A stretch of DNA of 64,000 bases, taken from Triops longicaudatus (lineage: Eukaryota; Arthropoda; Branchiopoda; Notostraca; Triopsidae). Below the pieces are notes generated by a model. It was not told where the DNA came from. It worked only from the letters and a program-made list of their open reading frames with translations, and did no database searches. The position numbers and the translations under genes are program-made. Location: the NCBI GenBank assembly GCA_022885665.1, contig JAGQDJ010000057.1, positions 248,001-312,000 on the forward strand. The letters run 5' to 3'. Of the stretch, positions 25,501 through 40,500 are shown one piece after another; within the stretch, counting starts at the first letter, position 1; every line of letters starts with the position of its first letter.

Positions 25501-28500
25501 AATATGAATACATAGATTTGAAAGAGTGATAATTAAAAAGAAGTAAAATGATGACATGATAAGAAATTTTAATATGAATCTCAATGATACTGAATCACGA
25601 TGAGGAATTTGGGAACAAATAATTGATTACTTTCAATAGTGCACTAGCTTTTGGACGGAAATAAGAAACGTTCACACTGGGCAAGACAATAGAAAGGAAC
25701 AAAAGAAAAGGTTTAAAGTGACGAAAAAGAACAGGAAAATTCCCACAATACTTTGGAGCTTTCTTCCGGTCGAGTAAGGTTTCGTGGTTTGATATGCGAT
25801 GAACAGATCATTGGCTTATGTTCGCTGAAATCCAATTAATCAAACTCGAGCCTCCCCTTCATCCAAAATCTCCCCCTACCTTCTATCTTATGCCTTTGGT
25901 CGGCGTTAGTAACACGTGCCAAGCAGATGCATAACTCAGTGGCCTCCTTTCTGATCTACACGGCTAGCTGGTTCCTTTGCCGCATTGCTTACGCACTTAT
26001 GAAGTACTCTTACAGTAAATCCCTTTATTTATGCGGCCTCGGTTTTGACGAATTTGTGACGACTGGGTTTTGATTAAAGAGTTTCTCTAACAAATTTATT
26101 TCCATTCTCGTAAGCAAGTTGGACACCAGATGTCGCCAAAATGCGACATAGAATAGGCATTTAAACAGCAGTCATGTGGTGAGTGTGGTTTCACAATACT
26201 GAGGGAAGAAGGTAGTTGCAGTTCTTGAAATTTTTTTGCTGAGAAAATATTTTTTGTGCTCAGATCTGACCGAATTCATCCTTGAGTGACGGAAATCCGT
26301 TGAAATTAAATTTACTTTTACTTAAATTCAACCCGTAGGAGCATTGATTTATAAAGAGCATCGTATCCCGGTCGAGCTTATTTGCGGCGATTTTTTTAGT
26401 ACTTATATATGTTATCAAAGATTCTCAATCTTACTCAGGTACTGGTACATGTACAGTAGGATTAGAAATGCGCTCGACTTTCGTAGGGGAGAAGCATATT
26501 TGCGGGATGGTCTTCCCTGCAACATTCAAGAGGGTTAAACAAAAGTTCCATCCTGATATTGTATGTGTGTCTAGGAAAGGAACAAGAAGAGGGAAGATTT
26601 CCGTGCTTAACCCATGCATATGTAATGTAAAGGAGGGTTTTGAGAGAATATCGAAGTTGAAAACTGAGCTCCCAGCGTCTAACAGGTTTGTGCAAAGGGA
26701 AAACCCCTACGCAATACAGCACAGCACGTGCTATTAGGTTAGTGGGCAACATGGAGGTAACTGAGAACTGTGTATGTGGGGAAAAACTATTTCTGTCAAA
26801 GAGGAAAAGTTTTTACCGCTTCGGAGAAGGAAGGAGATGGGTCAGTGACACAAGATATATCCGTTAACCTATCACGCGAAGCGCCCCTTCCGGGAAAAGC
26901 TCTCTCGTGGAGTGTGGATTCTTGAATTATTAACTGTTATTTCTTCGCTCTTTTCCCGTAAGTGAGTAAGGGTGGTTTCTTACTACAAAACGAACATTTC
27001 TCTGTAGGGCGGATATTCCTATCTTTCTTGTCTAAACTCAAAAATACGCAGAAATAAAACCCAGCAACGTTTTGACAGGGCTTCAAAATCCATTAAGTCG
27101 GAAAATAACAGCCACACATGTATCCGTACAGGATGACTACGTGAGTTATGAGCTTTTCACTACCGAGACAATATGGCTCGACTAAAAAGTAAAAAAGAAT
27201 GGAGAACATAAAAACGCCATAAAAATATAAAAACGACATTTAACTCCTGTAAGAAATACGCAGCTATATTGTCATTTTCTCGGTTATTTCGGGCTGCAAA
27301 GCATGAAAAAGCAGTGAGATTTGGGACTGCTCAGCAAAACCGTACAAATGCTCATGACAACAATCGAGCTAGCGATTCTCAGTCTCCCTTGTCATTTCTA
27401 TTATTGCTCTTAGACGAGATGAAACCTACCTGGAGCTATAACAGCCGTAGAGCAACCATACAGTTCCAACATATTATCCCTCCATTCCACCCCATGCTTT
27501 CCCGTGGAAACAATGTTTTTGCATTTGACGTTCGCGTGAGCCAGATCCATTTCTTCACCATAAGGTACGAGCGAGGGTCACGGTTCTGTGTAGAAGAAAT
27601 GATAACTTCTTTCTTTTTGCCAAGGATTTTCTGTATCTGTATAACGTCGACTATGTCTCGTTCGCGTGTTCGACGCCAGTCACAGTAATACATTCAAGAA
27701 ACAAGTACTTCCAGCACAAAGAAACAACGGTCATCTACCTGCTGTTTTCTTGACATAGGACTAACGTCTTTAATAGCTGCAGATAGTGTTCAGTCGTTAT
27801 TGCTGATTGTAGTTTTACAACGTGCATTATTTTCTGGTTCAATTTAATGTGAAAACTGTACTTCCAGTTATATACAATTGAACCAGTAGTAAAACTGAGT
27901 TATTAAATAGAAATTGAAACGGAAAAGGCTCAGCGTTGTGCACAAAGAAAATGTCCTCAACCTTCGGTTTAGATGTTATTTGCAACTTGGTAAATTGTAA
28001 AGAGTAAAGAGCGACCGCGTCAATTATAAAAAAAATATCACAGAATCAGAAAGAGTTCCGATGGGTCTTCATTATATCTCAACATGTGTTTATGGTTTTA
28101 ATCATTCTACAGCTGTAAAGTGTAGCATTATCGAATAATATATTTTTCGCATAAAGAAGCACTGTTTTTCGATCATGTAAAAGTCAAATTTTACGACACA
28201 AAAACCAAAACCCAGTTATAGTCTTTTACCGCAAGGCAAATTTGGAATGCTCAGTTACCCAGTGAACTCGGACACTTTTCTTCTGTAATAGCTTATGGGT
28301 TTTTGGAAGGGAGCGCGTCGCGGTCAGAAAACTCGCGCCTTGTGATGGAAAAGAGCAAGAAACTGAAACTCCCCTCAAACTTGAGCATGCTGTGGACAGA
28401 GAACACTAACTCAATAGTAAAAGCCGAAAGAAATTCAAAGAACTACTTTTTTTTTTCTTAAAATGATTGAAGTCGTTTCGTCTAAAGAAAATAATCGAGG

Positions 28501-31500
28501 AATGCACAGCTGCCCCACGGTAACAATGGACGCTGCACCAGTGGACGGCAAGTTTTACTCTTAAAAGCTTAAATAAGTTTACAGACATCGCCTCTGCAAT
28601 GCATTGCCGTCTTTAGAAGTATAGCAACAGCGCCAAACTAAATGTTGCTAACAGGCTACTGGGGAGGAGGGGAGTTTCAGGAAGGTTTTTCCATGTGCAA
28701 TTTTTGGAACACTTTGTTGTCGCCTATGCTTACCATTATAAAGTTAACATTTCGGGAGGGGGGGGGGGGGGTTAAACCCCTATTACGTGCCCTGGATACG
28801 GGGATGGTTGCCAACAATGAAAGCTATGAAAGCTACTTCTTTGCGTAAATGTTCGAATGTTCACCTGAGGCACCGACATAGCCCTAAGAAATCCTTATTA
28901 GCAACACGGTGAAGAGCTAAATGGTAGCCAATAATCATGGTACCTCGATTTTAACATTCGTTGCTACTGTGCTTTCTGGCTGTTCGCGTGTATTACTCGT
29001 AAACCCAGGGTTGATTCTTGAAACTATTTTGTGACAGACATGACTAGCATTATTACTCGTACGACTGCATTGTACACTAATTACGATTTAATTAGGTTTG
29101 AGAAGTTCTAATACACTCTTAGTACTAGAAAAGTACATTTCATAAGTGTTTTCTCTCTAATTGCAGAGTGGTGTTCGAAAGCGCTCGGAATGCAATCAGG
29201 AGGGATATCAGATTCGTCACTGAGTGCATCCTCGGCTTTTGACGGACCTTCCGTGGGACCTCAACATGCTAGGTACGTTTTTTTTTGCACGCTAATTTAG
29301 TAGTTCCTTTTTTAAAAATCGCTGCCCCGAATTCGTTCGTGTCGTGTCAGATAAGAAGATCCGAGGAACGAGATTCAAGCTGACCTAGGAGTGATCACTT
29401 TTATTTCCCTTCCTCGTGCTCTAGCAGTTATATTGCTTTTGGAAGTTAATTACACCTGCCGGGTTCATTGGCCTGAGCCTTTTGCCGAAGTTGCCAAAAC
29501 GCACATCCTTATCGAGCCAGCACTGAAACGGCAATTACGACAAAGAATGAACATTTCCAATGTTATTCCTTAAGTCTAAAGCTTAATTAATAACAAAATA
29601 CGACTGCAAAATATTTTGCGTCAGAATCATTAACATAATTAATGAAATATTTAATAAAATTATTGCCCATTTTTAAGCAAGTGTAAAACATCAAAAGCTA
29701 AACAATTTAAAACAATGAAATTTTGTATTTAACTAAGCTCTTATTTTAGTTTAATTTGATTTCTTAATTAATTTCAAAATAATTTAATCGGTGATGAAAT
29801 GGTAACTGATACAATAATTCCATCAGCTAACAAGTGTAATTAACGTAAAAGAACTTTAAATTAAAGTGCTGTTAGCTTTTGTAACAATTTGTGACATCAA
29901 CAGGAACATTCTCAATTACGGTTTAATATCGTTAGTAATATTCTAAAAATAAATATTATCATGTTTTTCTTCGTACACAATTTCAGATCCAAAATTTTTA
30001 CCTTTTCTTGTCCTACGACCACTGTTAAGGTTAGGCTAACTTAACTAGTTTAACTTAACTAGAGAGTTAAGTTAAATTACGTTACAGTAGGATACACTGG
30101 GTTTGGTTTAGTCAGATAAAGATAAGTAAAGTCAGGTTAGGTTAGGTAAAATTAAGTAAAATTAGGTAAGGCTACGTTTACGCCTAGCGATGTTAAGTTA
30201 AGCTAGCTTAACCGTGTTAGGTGGAGTCAGGTCACGTTAAATTAGTCTTGAGTTATTTTATTTAATAACGAATTATAAAAGCATTAAAGGCCAGAAAATT
30301 CTCGGGCTTTTATTTATTTATTTTTTATTATTTTTTTTGCAGCGCAATATAATGTACAGTTAGTTTGCTTCCGTTAGTTAAGTTAGTTTAATTAGCTTAC
30401 TTAGATTCACTAATGTTGTTTGGTTTGGAATTTGCTGTGAAAAGTTAAGAAAAAAATGTGTCACCTGGACGTACGCTGGTGAAAACTAGGCTAAATCTAG
30501 GTTAGGTAAACAAAACGTAAGTGAAGGCTGTAAGGTATATGAGGTTTAAGTTTGCGTACTCAAAATACGCCACGACGCGATTAAAACAATAGTTACCGGT
30601 ATTGGAACGTGGAAGTGCTCAATTTTAGCCCTATTCCAAATGGTTCTGTAGTCAACTTTACATTTCTTCGACAGGAACAATTTTGTACCATTTTTAGCCA
30701 ATTAGCAAATCCACTAAATTGAGAAATGAGCTTCACGAAGTCCGCAGCAATTGAATTAGGTTTAGGCAACAGCGAATAACCAGACGGCTGGCGTGCTGTG
30801 CTGATAATCCCAACGCATCGTATAGCCAAGAGGATTGCAACAGCCGCTTTTTTTTTTTGTCTCCCTGTCGAGTCAAGTCAGGCTAGTGTGTTTTGCAGTA
30901 TAGCTGCCACATGATAGGAGCATAAATCTTATTACGACGTAAGTAGTTTCGACAATTCGTGGTGTGAGCTATGAAAAACAGCTAAAAAATGCATTCAGTG
31001 GCTGCGTTTCTTCTCGCACACCCACCACCATTATATTCCCTGATGGAGTTTTCATCCCCAGAAGCCTTCATACCAGCTCACTCGAGTGTAAAACGCGCAA
31101 ATAGTTTCTTTAACAGCCTCCGACTATGAAAATGTATATTCGTAGTGATTTCAAAATACAGCCAAGGAGAGTACTGTTACTATTGTTCTTCCATTACCTT
31201 TCCCTGTTTCTCAAAGTTTTTCTCCCCCACTTTCCAGCCAATGCAACCCCTCTAAATAAGTATCCCGTGCTTCCCACCCCTCGCATCTCCCAGCTCAGCT
31301 GAACAGGACAATAGTGCAGGAGTGGAGTCTATGCAACACACAACACTACGGTATATACCGAACATTAAGCAGCCCACAGACGCGGGCAATCTGCCTAAAA
31401 GCAAAAAGCCATTTGCCAGAGACCTAAGCCACACGAGTCTCCCCCTTTTGCTAAGGTGAAAAGAAATAACTAGTGGACCTGTTTAGCGGGGGGGAGGGGG

Positions 31501-34500
31501 GAGCACGAGGGTGACAAGATATTCTTCGTGATATGGGACTGAAACTCGGAAGAAAAGTTATCATTCATGCATGAACCATGCATATTCGATAAAGGCCGCG
31601 CCGTGTTAGAATGTCGCAGCCATGCAGCGTCTGTTTTGATATCCTATCGAAAACTTCTGGGGACTTTCCCCCTCCATGTGGAACACGCCTGTGGCTACGT
31701 ATTACTGCGCGTTACTTGTGTAACGCCGCGGGAGTTGCAGATGTGCGACTCTGATGATGTACAGTAACGTGGAATGAGAGGTCGAACGAAACAAATTAAG
31801 TCTAGTGGTCACTGAGTAATTAAAAGTGAATATCACTATACAGTGGTACCCTGTTTGTCTAACGCATTGTACAGCGAACAACTTGTACCACGAACTCGCG
31901 CGTGGACGAAAAAATTGGCTCGCACAACGAGCTCAGCCTCTTACACCCAACCGCTTACGGGTGAGCAAAAAAGTTTTTAGAATTCGCGGTTATGTTTCTC
32001 AGTCTGCAGGCGAGAACTTGGCTTCCCCACGCCAGTCAGTTGCTGAGAAATAGCCTGCTTGCGTATCTCTGTTTGATTACCTAGTTTTAGTCATTTTTGT
32101 CTATTATAAGTGTTGCTTAAATGGCACCAGAGAATTCGGGTAATAAGAACAGAAAGAGATTTCTTCTGACGAAAAAGTGGCTGAGCGCGTTGATTCCCTG
32201 ATGATTACCGCAGCCGTAAACGAATTTATTACGAAGTGGGAAGAAATTTAAGCCCAAGCAAAAATGTGGCATTCAAAGCAGGTTGGAGCGAACACAGCTT
32301 AAACCTATTCAACGACAATGTCTTGCACTTCTCCAAAACCGTATTAAAGAAGAGACAAAAGGAAATCACATTAGACGGATTTTCCAATCAATGCCGGACA
32401 CGAAAACTAAGGCTGATACGTAAGAGGTAAAAAAACGAAGACTTATGTAACTTAGATTGGTCTTGAGAGCCATTAAATGAACAAAACTGATTACTACATG
32501 TTTCAAATATATATTTTGACGGTATATTTTTAGCATTTTTTGCGATTTTTAAATCAACTTTCTCAAGTCTTTAAATCAAGTTTCGATCCGGGGCCAGGAA
32601 CGGATTAAAATTATTTCTATTAGGTCTTGTAGGAAATAGTGTTTCCTATAATGAACGCTTCTTACACCGAACGCCGTCCAAGTACGGGTTAGGTTCGTTA
32701 AACGGGTTACCACTGTATACGAAACGACAATAACTGAGACTTCAATAACTTTTGAAGTTTTTATTCACCTCTTGACCATAAAAACTCATCACAACCTAAG
32801 TATGTGCTCATTATAAACGTCTGCTAACTTTGATAACTTATTTACAAAACAATCTCTTTATAACAGATTTTCAGAAGACTAAAAATTGTTCGGTTACTCT
32901 TAAATTCGTAACAGCATTTGCTTTCTATACGCTTACATAATTAGACACACAGGAACCCGTATCCTGTAGCCAGTATTCTTTACAAAACGATTTATTATGA
33001 CGAGACTGTACTGTGTTGCGTTTATGTTAACTGTAGTTAACATTATCGAGTTTTAATTATAAGATGAAATAACCTTCAAGGAGTACATAACCTTAATTTT
33101 AACTTACTGGATTTTAGATTACTTACGCACTTCTACAACTTTGCTCTTAATGACTTGAAAAACGCGCAAAGTTGTTTCCTATTCAAAATTGCTTCTGTTG
33201 TTATTGACGATACAAATGCATTTTAATCAGGTTTCTTTTACATTCACACACAAACATACAATTTTACACTTCGACATTGCTCGCTATAACATTTTTTGGT
33301 CGATATTTTGCCTTCAGTATTGCATGTTACTTGATAATTGCATATGAGCGAGAACTGCTTGCTGGCTTCTTGCAAAATTTATGGTAGATGTTACCTTCAA
33401 GCGCGACAAATGCACTGACGTAAATTGAAATCGCGTAGAGCGAAAGCCTACTCTACTCGAGAGTTCCCACAGTTGGAGTTCTTTTGTAGAAATTATAGCT
33501 TGAGGCTATGGTTATAGGATTGTCGTGGTTGCCTATGTTACCTCTTGTTCTTCACAGGTCAAAACTTTTCTTTCTGCGTCTTTTATAGGGGCAAGCAATG
33601 AAGCTATTTCTTGCTGAGTGAGTCGCTCTTGAAGAGCCATTACAGAGCTTAACAATTTTGCCTCCCCTACGGGTTATTTCTCCCTCTTTCTCCCGAACCC
33701 TTTTAAATGAGACACCACTTTCGTTGTTGTGCGGCAGCTTCGACTAATAACTGCTTAAAGCCTTATGGCAAAGCAGTGCATAGCTGCTGTATGCAGCTTA
33801 GGTTCGTGCTCAAGTACTCAAAAGATCACGCTCTGCGCGATAATGATTAGACTGTCGCAGAAAAGTCTGCCGATGCCGCAAACCGACAAGATTCTTCTCC
33901 TGTGCACACTTCTAGTGAGCGTTTTTCCTTTATTAGTCTGTTTTCCTTTGCAGCTTTTTCGTTCACTTGGAAGGCACTAATCCAACAGAGAATTAAAGGG
34001 TTTTGCCCGTGTTCTAAATGAAAAACTACTAAAAAAATGGACTAACAGAATTCACCGGGCTGGAAAATCATTGGAAAGAAATTAGACTTTTGGGCTTTGT
34101 TGGTATCATGGACCCATTCTTCTCTTGGCCTTCTTTTGTGCTTGGCAGTGTAGGCGAAGCTGAACAATTCTGCGCCAAAGTTTTGTAGCTATATAAAACT
34201 TTCAGGAGAGAGGAATCGTAAAGGTAGCCAATAGCGGCACCGACTTACCTTGTATTGATTATAGGAAATTTGGGAGAGTATACACTGGCCTATTTCAACT
34301 GGTAGAGCAAATTGTAAATTGCGTGCAGTGATTAATTATAGCCAAACGGATGAAAAAAAAAAACGTGGCACCAACCAACGTTCTCTAATTAAGAATGAAT
34401 AAACTAATCATTAATGGCAATGACCATTTAAAAGGTTATCATAAAGTAATCTAAACAACATACGCCTTTAAATAATTAACTGTTGGCTTATAATCGTATT

Positions 34501-37500
34501 CGGAATCTAGTGGTTTGAAATGTTACGCATTTTACTAATTCTGACAATCTTGGAGTGACAAGCATTTTACAAGAAAGCGTAGGCCATCTATTGCTCCTCA
34601 ACTAGGCAACAAATAAGGTGTCACCAAATTAAGTGGTAAATAGGTTTATTTAGATAGAAAAATAAGCTTTATGTTAAGGTTCGTTTCTTGGCAAAAAAAA
34701 GAAGCTGAGCGTAAGAAACAAAATTTGCACATTTTTCAGTTGCTTGTTCAGTTTTCTATTCAATTTTCACTAATGAAAGTCAGCTGTGAAAGCTAGAGGT
34801 TCTGTATTCCTATGAAAGACACTAAACCGACCACTCTTTCTACCACGTAAATCGAAACACTGCCCTGCTGCCGTCACAGTATGCCGCCTTCAGGCAAAGC
34901 GAGAAAAAACGCACGAAAACTCAACTATACTCAAGATAACTTTCAAATTTGAAGAGAGTGTAGACAAACAAGCACTAGTTGAAATCGAGTGAAATGCAAC
35001 CAAGTGCGAATGTGAAAAGAAATATAAGTTTTGAGGTGTAAGCACGACTTTCTCTGCCGATCTCTTTTCATTCATATGTTTCCTTAAAAAATGGACTCTT
35101 TCTTTAAAGAAAATGGTCGTGTGTTTCTAGCTGATCCAGGTTTAAAAGAACAGAAAGCCGGAATTTTACAGCGAAGTCGAAAGTCATAAACCCCTCTCAT
35201 TTTATAGAGCAATCTATAAAGATATTTATTTCTTTACTTCTAGAGAAAAAAAAAGAAAAGGGGCCAGTTTTCGTTTTGAATTACCGCGCTTGACGTTAAG
35301 TCTTAAGCATTTGAATAAGTCGATTTTTTCTATGTTGATTTAGATTTCACTGTCAGAATGGAGGCGACACCGTTTCTTTGTTGCGCTGGATTCCAGGCTA
35401 AATTATCAAAATTACGTCTGCTAAAAACGAAACAGAGCTATAACTGTCTTCAGTGTTGCAAAATTACGAGACGACGTGAAACTCGCTTAACGTTCAAAAG
35501 CGCATAATTCGTTAAAAAGGGATTTTTTCAAAATCTTCTGGCGTAATTTTGTCCAGTACGAAGCAGCTGCTGTTATGGTACAGTGAATGTTGCTATAACA
35601 AACTTAATTGCGATTTTTTTTCAAATCTGCTTGGTAATTCCACACTGCATTATAATGGAGTAAATTTTGGGTTATTTACGCTACTCTGGGCTTGTGGACT
35701 ATGGAAGTTCGTGAAAGTAGGTTATTATATCGAGATTCCACGTTTGATTCCACGAGATTTCGTTGTTAGCAAACGTGAATGTTAATTAATATTAATTAAA
35801 ACTCGAATAAGTGTTGGATTATTCACATAAGAAAAATACTGCTACGAATTGTAATTGTGTAACTTTATAAGACTGTTAGCGTTAAGACTTAGGGTGAAAT
35901 TCAGTTTTATGGAATTATTTCACCTTCTAAAGGTCAGTGTTTTTGGTTGTTGATTGTCTTCCTTCTGTCGCTGACAGATAAGGCCTTTTCCAATGAATTT
36001 TTAATGCGGCTCTGGAACTCAAATGAGCGACAGACAAACACAAATATTTTTCTTATACCAAGCCATCAATCATGGACTTCCTTGGGTGGGCACGCCAATG
36101 AAGTCAGTACATAAAACTTGCACTGAAAGGTATTTTACGCACCATAACAACACGTACATTCTCTATCGGACGATAGGTTGGGGGCTTAGGAGGTAAGAGG
36201 GTGAAAATTCTTCAAGTCCCTGGTATACGAGACCTTTTTCTTCGTTCTCTCGTTCTTTTCAGTTAGCGAATGGGTATTAGGTCTTAAAAATGTAACAACG
36301 CACAGGGAGCGCGGAATGTCATTATATAGACGACATTTTATGTGCCTGGCACTCTTCGATTATGCATCGAAATGTGTTTGTCACGCATATGGCCTGCTAG
36401 TACCCTCTGCTGTGAGCTGGCTGGCTTGGGGAGTACGACAGATCTTAACAGGATCACGGACAGAGAGAAAAAAGCGGATATGCTAGTATAGACTATAGTC
36501 ATACATATATAGTGCACGCGTGTTTGGCTTGCTATCCCCCTCCCCCATTTTTTTGTCCTCAACGTGACAAGAAGCATATGCATTTTGCTTCCGGGTAGAA
36601 GCGTCTTGACATCCGACAAAGTCTTATAGCATTGCTAGCATGAGAGCTTACGTATGCTTACACTTATGCATTCATTTCTTACCGCGTGTCACGAGTCTGA
36701 TAGATGCGAACAGAAAATTTAGAGCAAAGACTTGTAAGATTTTTAGAGTAGTACGATGGACCGAATTTAACTCAAAGTGCTCCTGATTAATTCTGATCTG
36801 TTTTAGATAGCTTTAGATGTTGGAGAGTAGAAACAAAAAAAGGAAGAAAAATCGAGGCAGAACTGCTGCTGATGTGTTTCCTAGATCCCAAGATTGACGA
36901 TTCACGGTGGATTGCTGGAACACGCAAAAGCTGTTTTCGATTAAAAGTCGTTTCTTGTAGAACTCCAGCTGTTGCTTAATGAATGCGGAGGAAAAGACAA
37001 TGTGTGACTTTAATGTTCTGAACATGAATAAAACTGCAGCGCTGGGAAGGTTTTGTTACACCAAATAAAACGCAAATTCGTTCTACGACATTTAATGCCG
37101 ATTTCTGCATAACTGCTTAGCACCTGTGCCATTATAGAACATGTGTTGTCATTTTGTTATTCTGTGTACGCCAAATTCACGAGCCCTTTCTGAAGAAACT
37201 TGGCGCCGTTGTTCAGAGCGCAGGTAGACGAGAGTGAGGGCGTTTGAATTTATGGAACTTTTTTATTGTTCAGCTTACGTCCGAACTTTATGCTTGCCGA
37301 AATTATGACGGTTCAGGATCTCTGTGAAACCACGGGTCTCGGATCGCAATCCGTCAGAGCTTTGTCTCGAACCGTAACGGACCAAGAGATCCATTTTGGC
37401 AATCTGGATCTAATTTGGATCGATTTTGGATCTGATTGGCCCATGTACGGTCAAGATCACTGCGAAATCAATTTTTTTCAAACCCTTATTCTTCAGAGTA

Positions 37501-40500
37501 AACCTTAGTTGATAGCTTCTTTGTATTTGATTATAAGTACACAGTTCACATAGCAGCGAAAATGAACCCAACCCATATTTTTAAGTAGCAAAACCAGACT
37601 CTTCTTTAATACCTGTTGTTACTGATCGTGCAACTTTTAAAAGGTAGTTTTGTGTTATTCAACGATACTGCGATTTTTGCCTATCCAATTCAAATAGTTC
37701 ACTATTTTTAATTTATGTGTCCATTAAAAGATCCTTTTGCACGCTTTTTCTTAACGCCCTTTTATGAAATCGAACGAAAAAATTCCCATGTAGTTCTCCC
37801 ATTAGAAACGCGGTCACCGCTCCGCTCGCCGGGAATATTCATTGTTACCCGACGCCCCATGTTTAGATTGCTTCAGTGGCTTGGATTCCATTTTTAATTC
37901 ATAAACTTTCTTTTCATTTTTAGATTTTTTTTTAAAGCCCTGTACTTTATTTTTGCAAGCTTTTTGAAGTAAACTAACCCTTAACGCCGAAGGGCCGTGG
38001 CCGTTGGTGATGATCTCTTCGCGTGTCTGAACTTGGTTACTTTTTCTCGTGCTATTGTTGTTTTCGCTGTGAATGTTCAAGTTTCCAACAGTTAGGTCCA
38101 AGAATAAAAACAAAAGTCTTAGAACGTCCATGAAAGGCAAGTTACCTTGCGACGTGTTTTTCGGCCTGCCTGATGGTTTCGGCACAGGGTAGTGAGGTAA
38201 AATGCCCCGAGGGGTGAAAACGTAGAAGAGCAAGCTGAAACGAAGCTACTGCCGGTAGAGTAATGGTTCACTAAGAGGGTTTTATCCCTTGCTGATGGGA
38301 TAGTGTGTGTGTACATATTGCTCGTAAAGTCCCATTTGTCTTAAGAACCCTGGTCGTACTTGCGAGGGAGGGATGTCGAACCCCTTAGAAGAAAGTAGCT
38401 TAGGGTTTTACCTTGATGACCTGCCTGTCTGCTGAAATTCAAGGATTACCACACCTTGGTCAGTTGCTGCAACGGCTGATACCAGGAATGACCTGCCAAG
38501 ACACCACAAAGTAAATTCCCTCAGAGACGCGTAAAAGTGTCAATGAGAACGGGGAAATACCGTGTCTTTGATACCAATACGATTCTGAACATTTCCCTCG
38601 TCCTCGCTTTGAAAATTGGAAACGCTTCCAGAGACGCAGCAAGCACCATAGCTCCCACTCACAGCGAAGTCACATAAAGAAGCATAGGCTGTGGCGAAAA
38701 AAAAAAATGAAAAACAGAGAAATTGAAATTGTTTCACGGAGAATTTTATCAAGTTTCTTGAAAGGAAAATGAATCAAAAGACTTTACAATAGTAATTCAC
38801 AAAAATTTGTTGCACATGTTTTGGTTTAATACGTTAGGCCTAAGATTGGTGAGTTGTGTTCAGTTTGGGTACATTAATTTAGTTTCGCGTTGTTTCTGTC
38901 AGAATCCACTTTCAAACGACTACCCTTCTCTCCCCAAAATAAAGCCGCTGTAGCTAACTCACTGTAGGCTGTAAAGTGTAGGAAAATTTCGGCTATGACA
39001 AAGTTAGGATGCGTTAAATTCAGCTAGCTGATTCTAGAGTTTTAGGTTGTCATGTTTACTCAGGATGTGTTACATTTTGTTAAGCTAAGCTAGGTTAGGC
39101 AAAGCTTCGTTCTTCGGAATCTGTTCTGAAAAGGTGAGAAATTCAAAATGCGATGGAAAGTTGTACGTTAAGGTTAACTAAGGGTTGAAATAGGTTAGGT
39201 TAAGTTGGTCTACGTTAACTTAGTTCAAGTTTAGAAAGGCTACGTTATATTTAGTTATTTTCAATCATTTAACCATAAAAAGAAAAATGAAGTTGATCAA
39301 GTAGTTTTCCGTTGTTATATCGTATCTTAAATTATAAGATTTTGTTTAACCATATTGTGAACTAGAGTTTCTATTTGACTTTGTCTGCCCTCTGGTGTTA
39401 ATCACTGTAACAATCCTACCCTCCATGGAGGAAGCAGTGTCGCTATTTCATTTATGTATTTATTTTTAATCCTGGAAGTTGTGTGTAGCGGGCCGTAAAA
39501 AATTTTAAAAGAAAATGTGCTCCGCATAGGTAAGGTAAATAGGATTTTGCGCATTTGGGTGTTCAAAGTTAAAATTAACTTCGAGCACTCGGGGTCTAAT
39601 GTGAATGTATGCATGAATTTTGTATGAATGTTGAACATTTACTTTTCTATTCTGTCTTTGATTTTTAGGCTGCAGCACGATAAAAGCGGTGGTGCTTGGT
39701 GTCCGAAGCCACAGGTGGCTGAAGGAGTTGTGGAGTTCTTGCAAATTGATTTAGGGCATGTCATGCGAATCTCGGGTATTGCTACCCAGGGGCGTTACGG
39801 CGGTGGACGTGGGCAGGAATATGCCGAAGCATACCGACTGGAATATTGGCGGCCAAATTTTCGATCCTGGCGTCGGTACAAGTCACGCAGTGGCCAAGAG
39901 GTAATCAGGAAAGCACTTGGGCTAGACTCTATAAAAGTGAATGCTTATTGCCCAGTCGTTGATAATGATAACAAGGATAAGGGTCTTTCTCTCTCTTTCG
40001 CTTCCTCTCTTTCTCTCTCAATGAACCAAAAACAGAAATAGGAAACTCCATGCCCAGGTATGCAATGCAGGTATGCGTGCGGTTACTCTCGTGAGTCCTT
40101 CTGAGTTCGATTATAATTACGCAATCGCATGTCACTTCGTCGGCTGATTATTATCACGCCAGTTCATATGATTTTAAAAGCTATTGTTGTTTTGCCGTAG
40201 AACGAGAGAAAAAGGGAAAGATTGTACAAAATGTACATACAAAGTGTATATTGACGGCTGGAACGTTAATACTTGGCTTTGGTTAAAGCCACAGTGGCGA
40301 TAGACTAGCTTAGAAGAGGGACTGTGAGCAGATGACAGCACAACTGTCCAAAATTTATAGACCTGATTACGACTAAAATACATCATAAAATGATTAAGAA
40401 TTTAATTTAGTACTGCGTTTTAATTGTACGGTTCTTATTTATTACGTGCTGTGGCATTCGTCAAGAGTTTTCCAAGTTTTTTTAAAATTAAATTTGGGCA

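Larger units (their letters stand above)
19636..29166 (+). other. DDR-B intron 1 (9.5 kb)
   Basis: It begins GTAAGTTAAG and ends in a pyrimidine-rich TTTTCTCTCTAATTGCAG. Apart from two small repeats at 22806-23265, one at 28670-28800 and A-rich tracts near 24960-25060 and 25290-25600, I see no gene. Open frames at about 26344-26752 and 27269-27688 show no domain and have competing frames on the other strand. Confidence 0.6.
29273..39668 (+). other. DDR-B intron 2 (10.4 kb)
   Basis: It splits the discoidin domain between the QHAR and LQHDK codons (phase 2). It holds a Tigger-like element, two TTAGG-like patches and one antisense open frame that are listed separately. The remainder is AT-rich with no supportable gene. 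Confidence 0.6.

Noticed and set aside
26344..26752. Overlapping open frames on both strands at about 26.3-26.75 kb
   Set aside because: Both strands are open over the same interval with no domain, leader or splice context.
27269..27688. 139-codon plus-strand open frame in DDR-B intron 1
   Set aside because: It has no ATG at its start, no domain, and a competing frame on the other strand; it looks like chance.
37340..37440. GGATCTAATTTGGATC-type short repeats
   Set aside because: Three imperfect units only; no larger array or function is evident.
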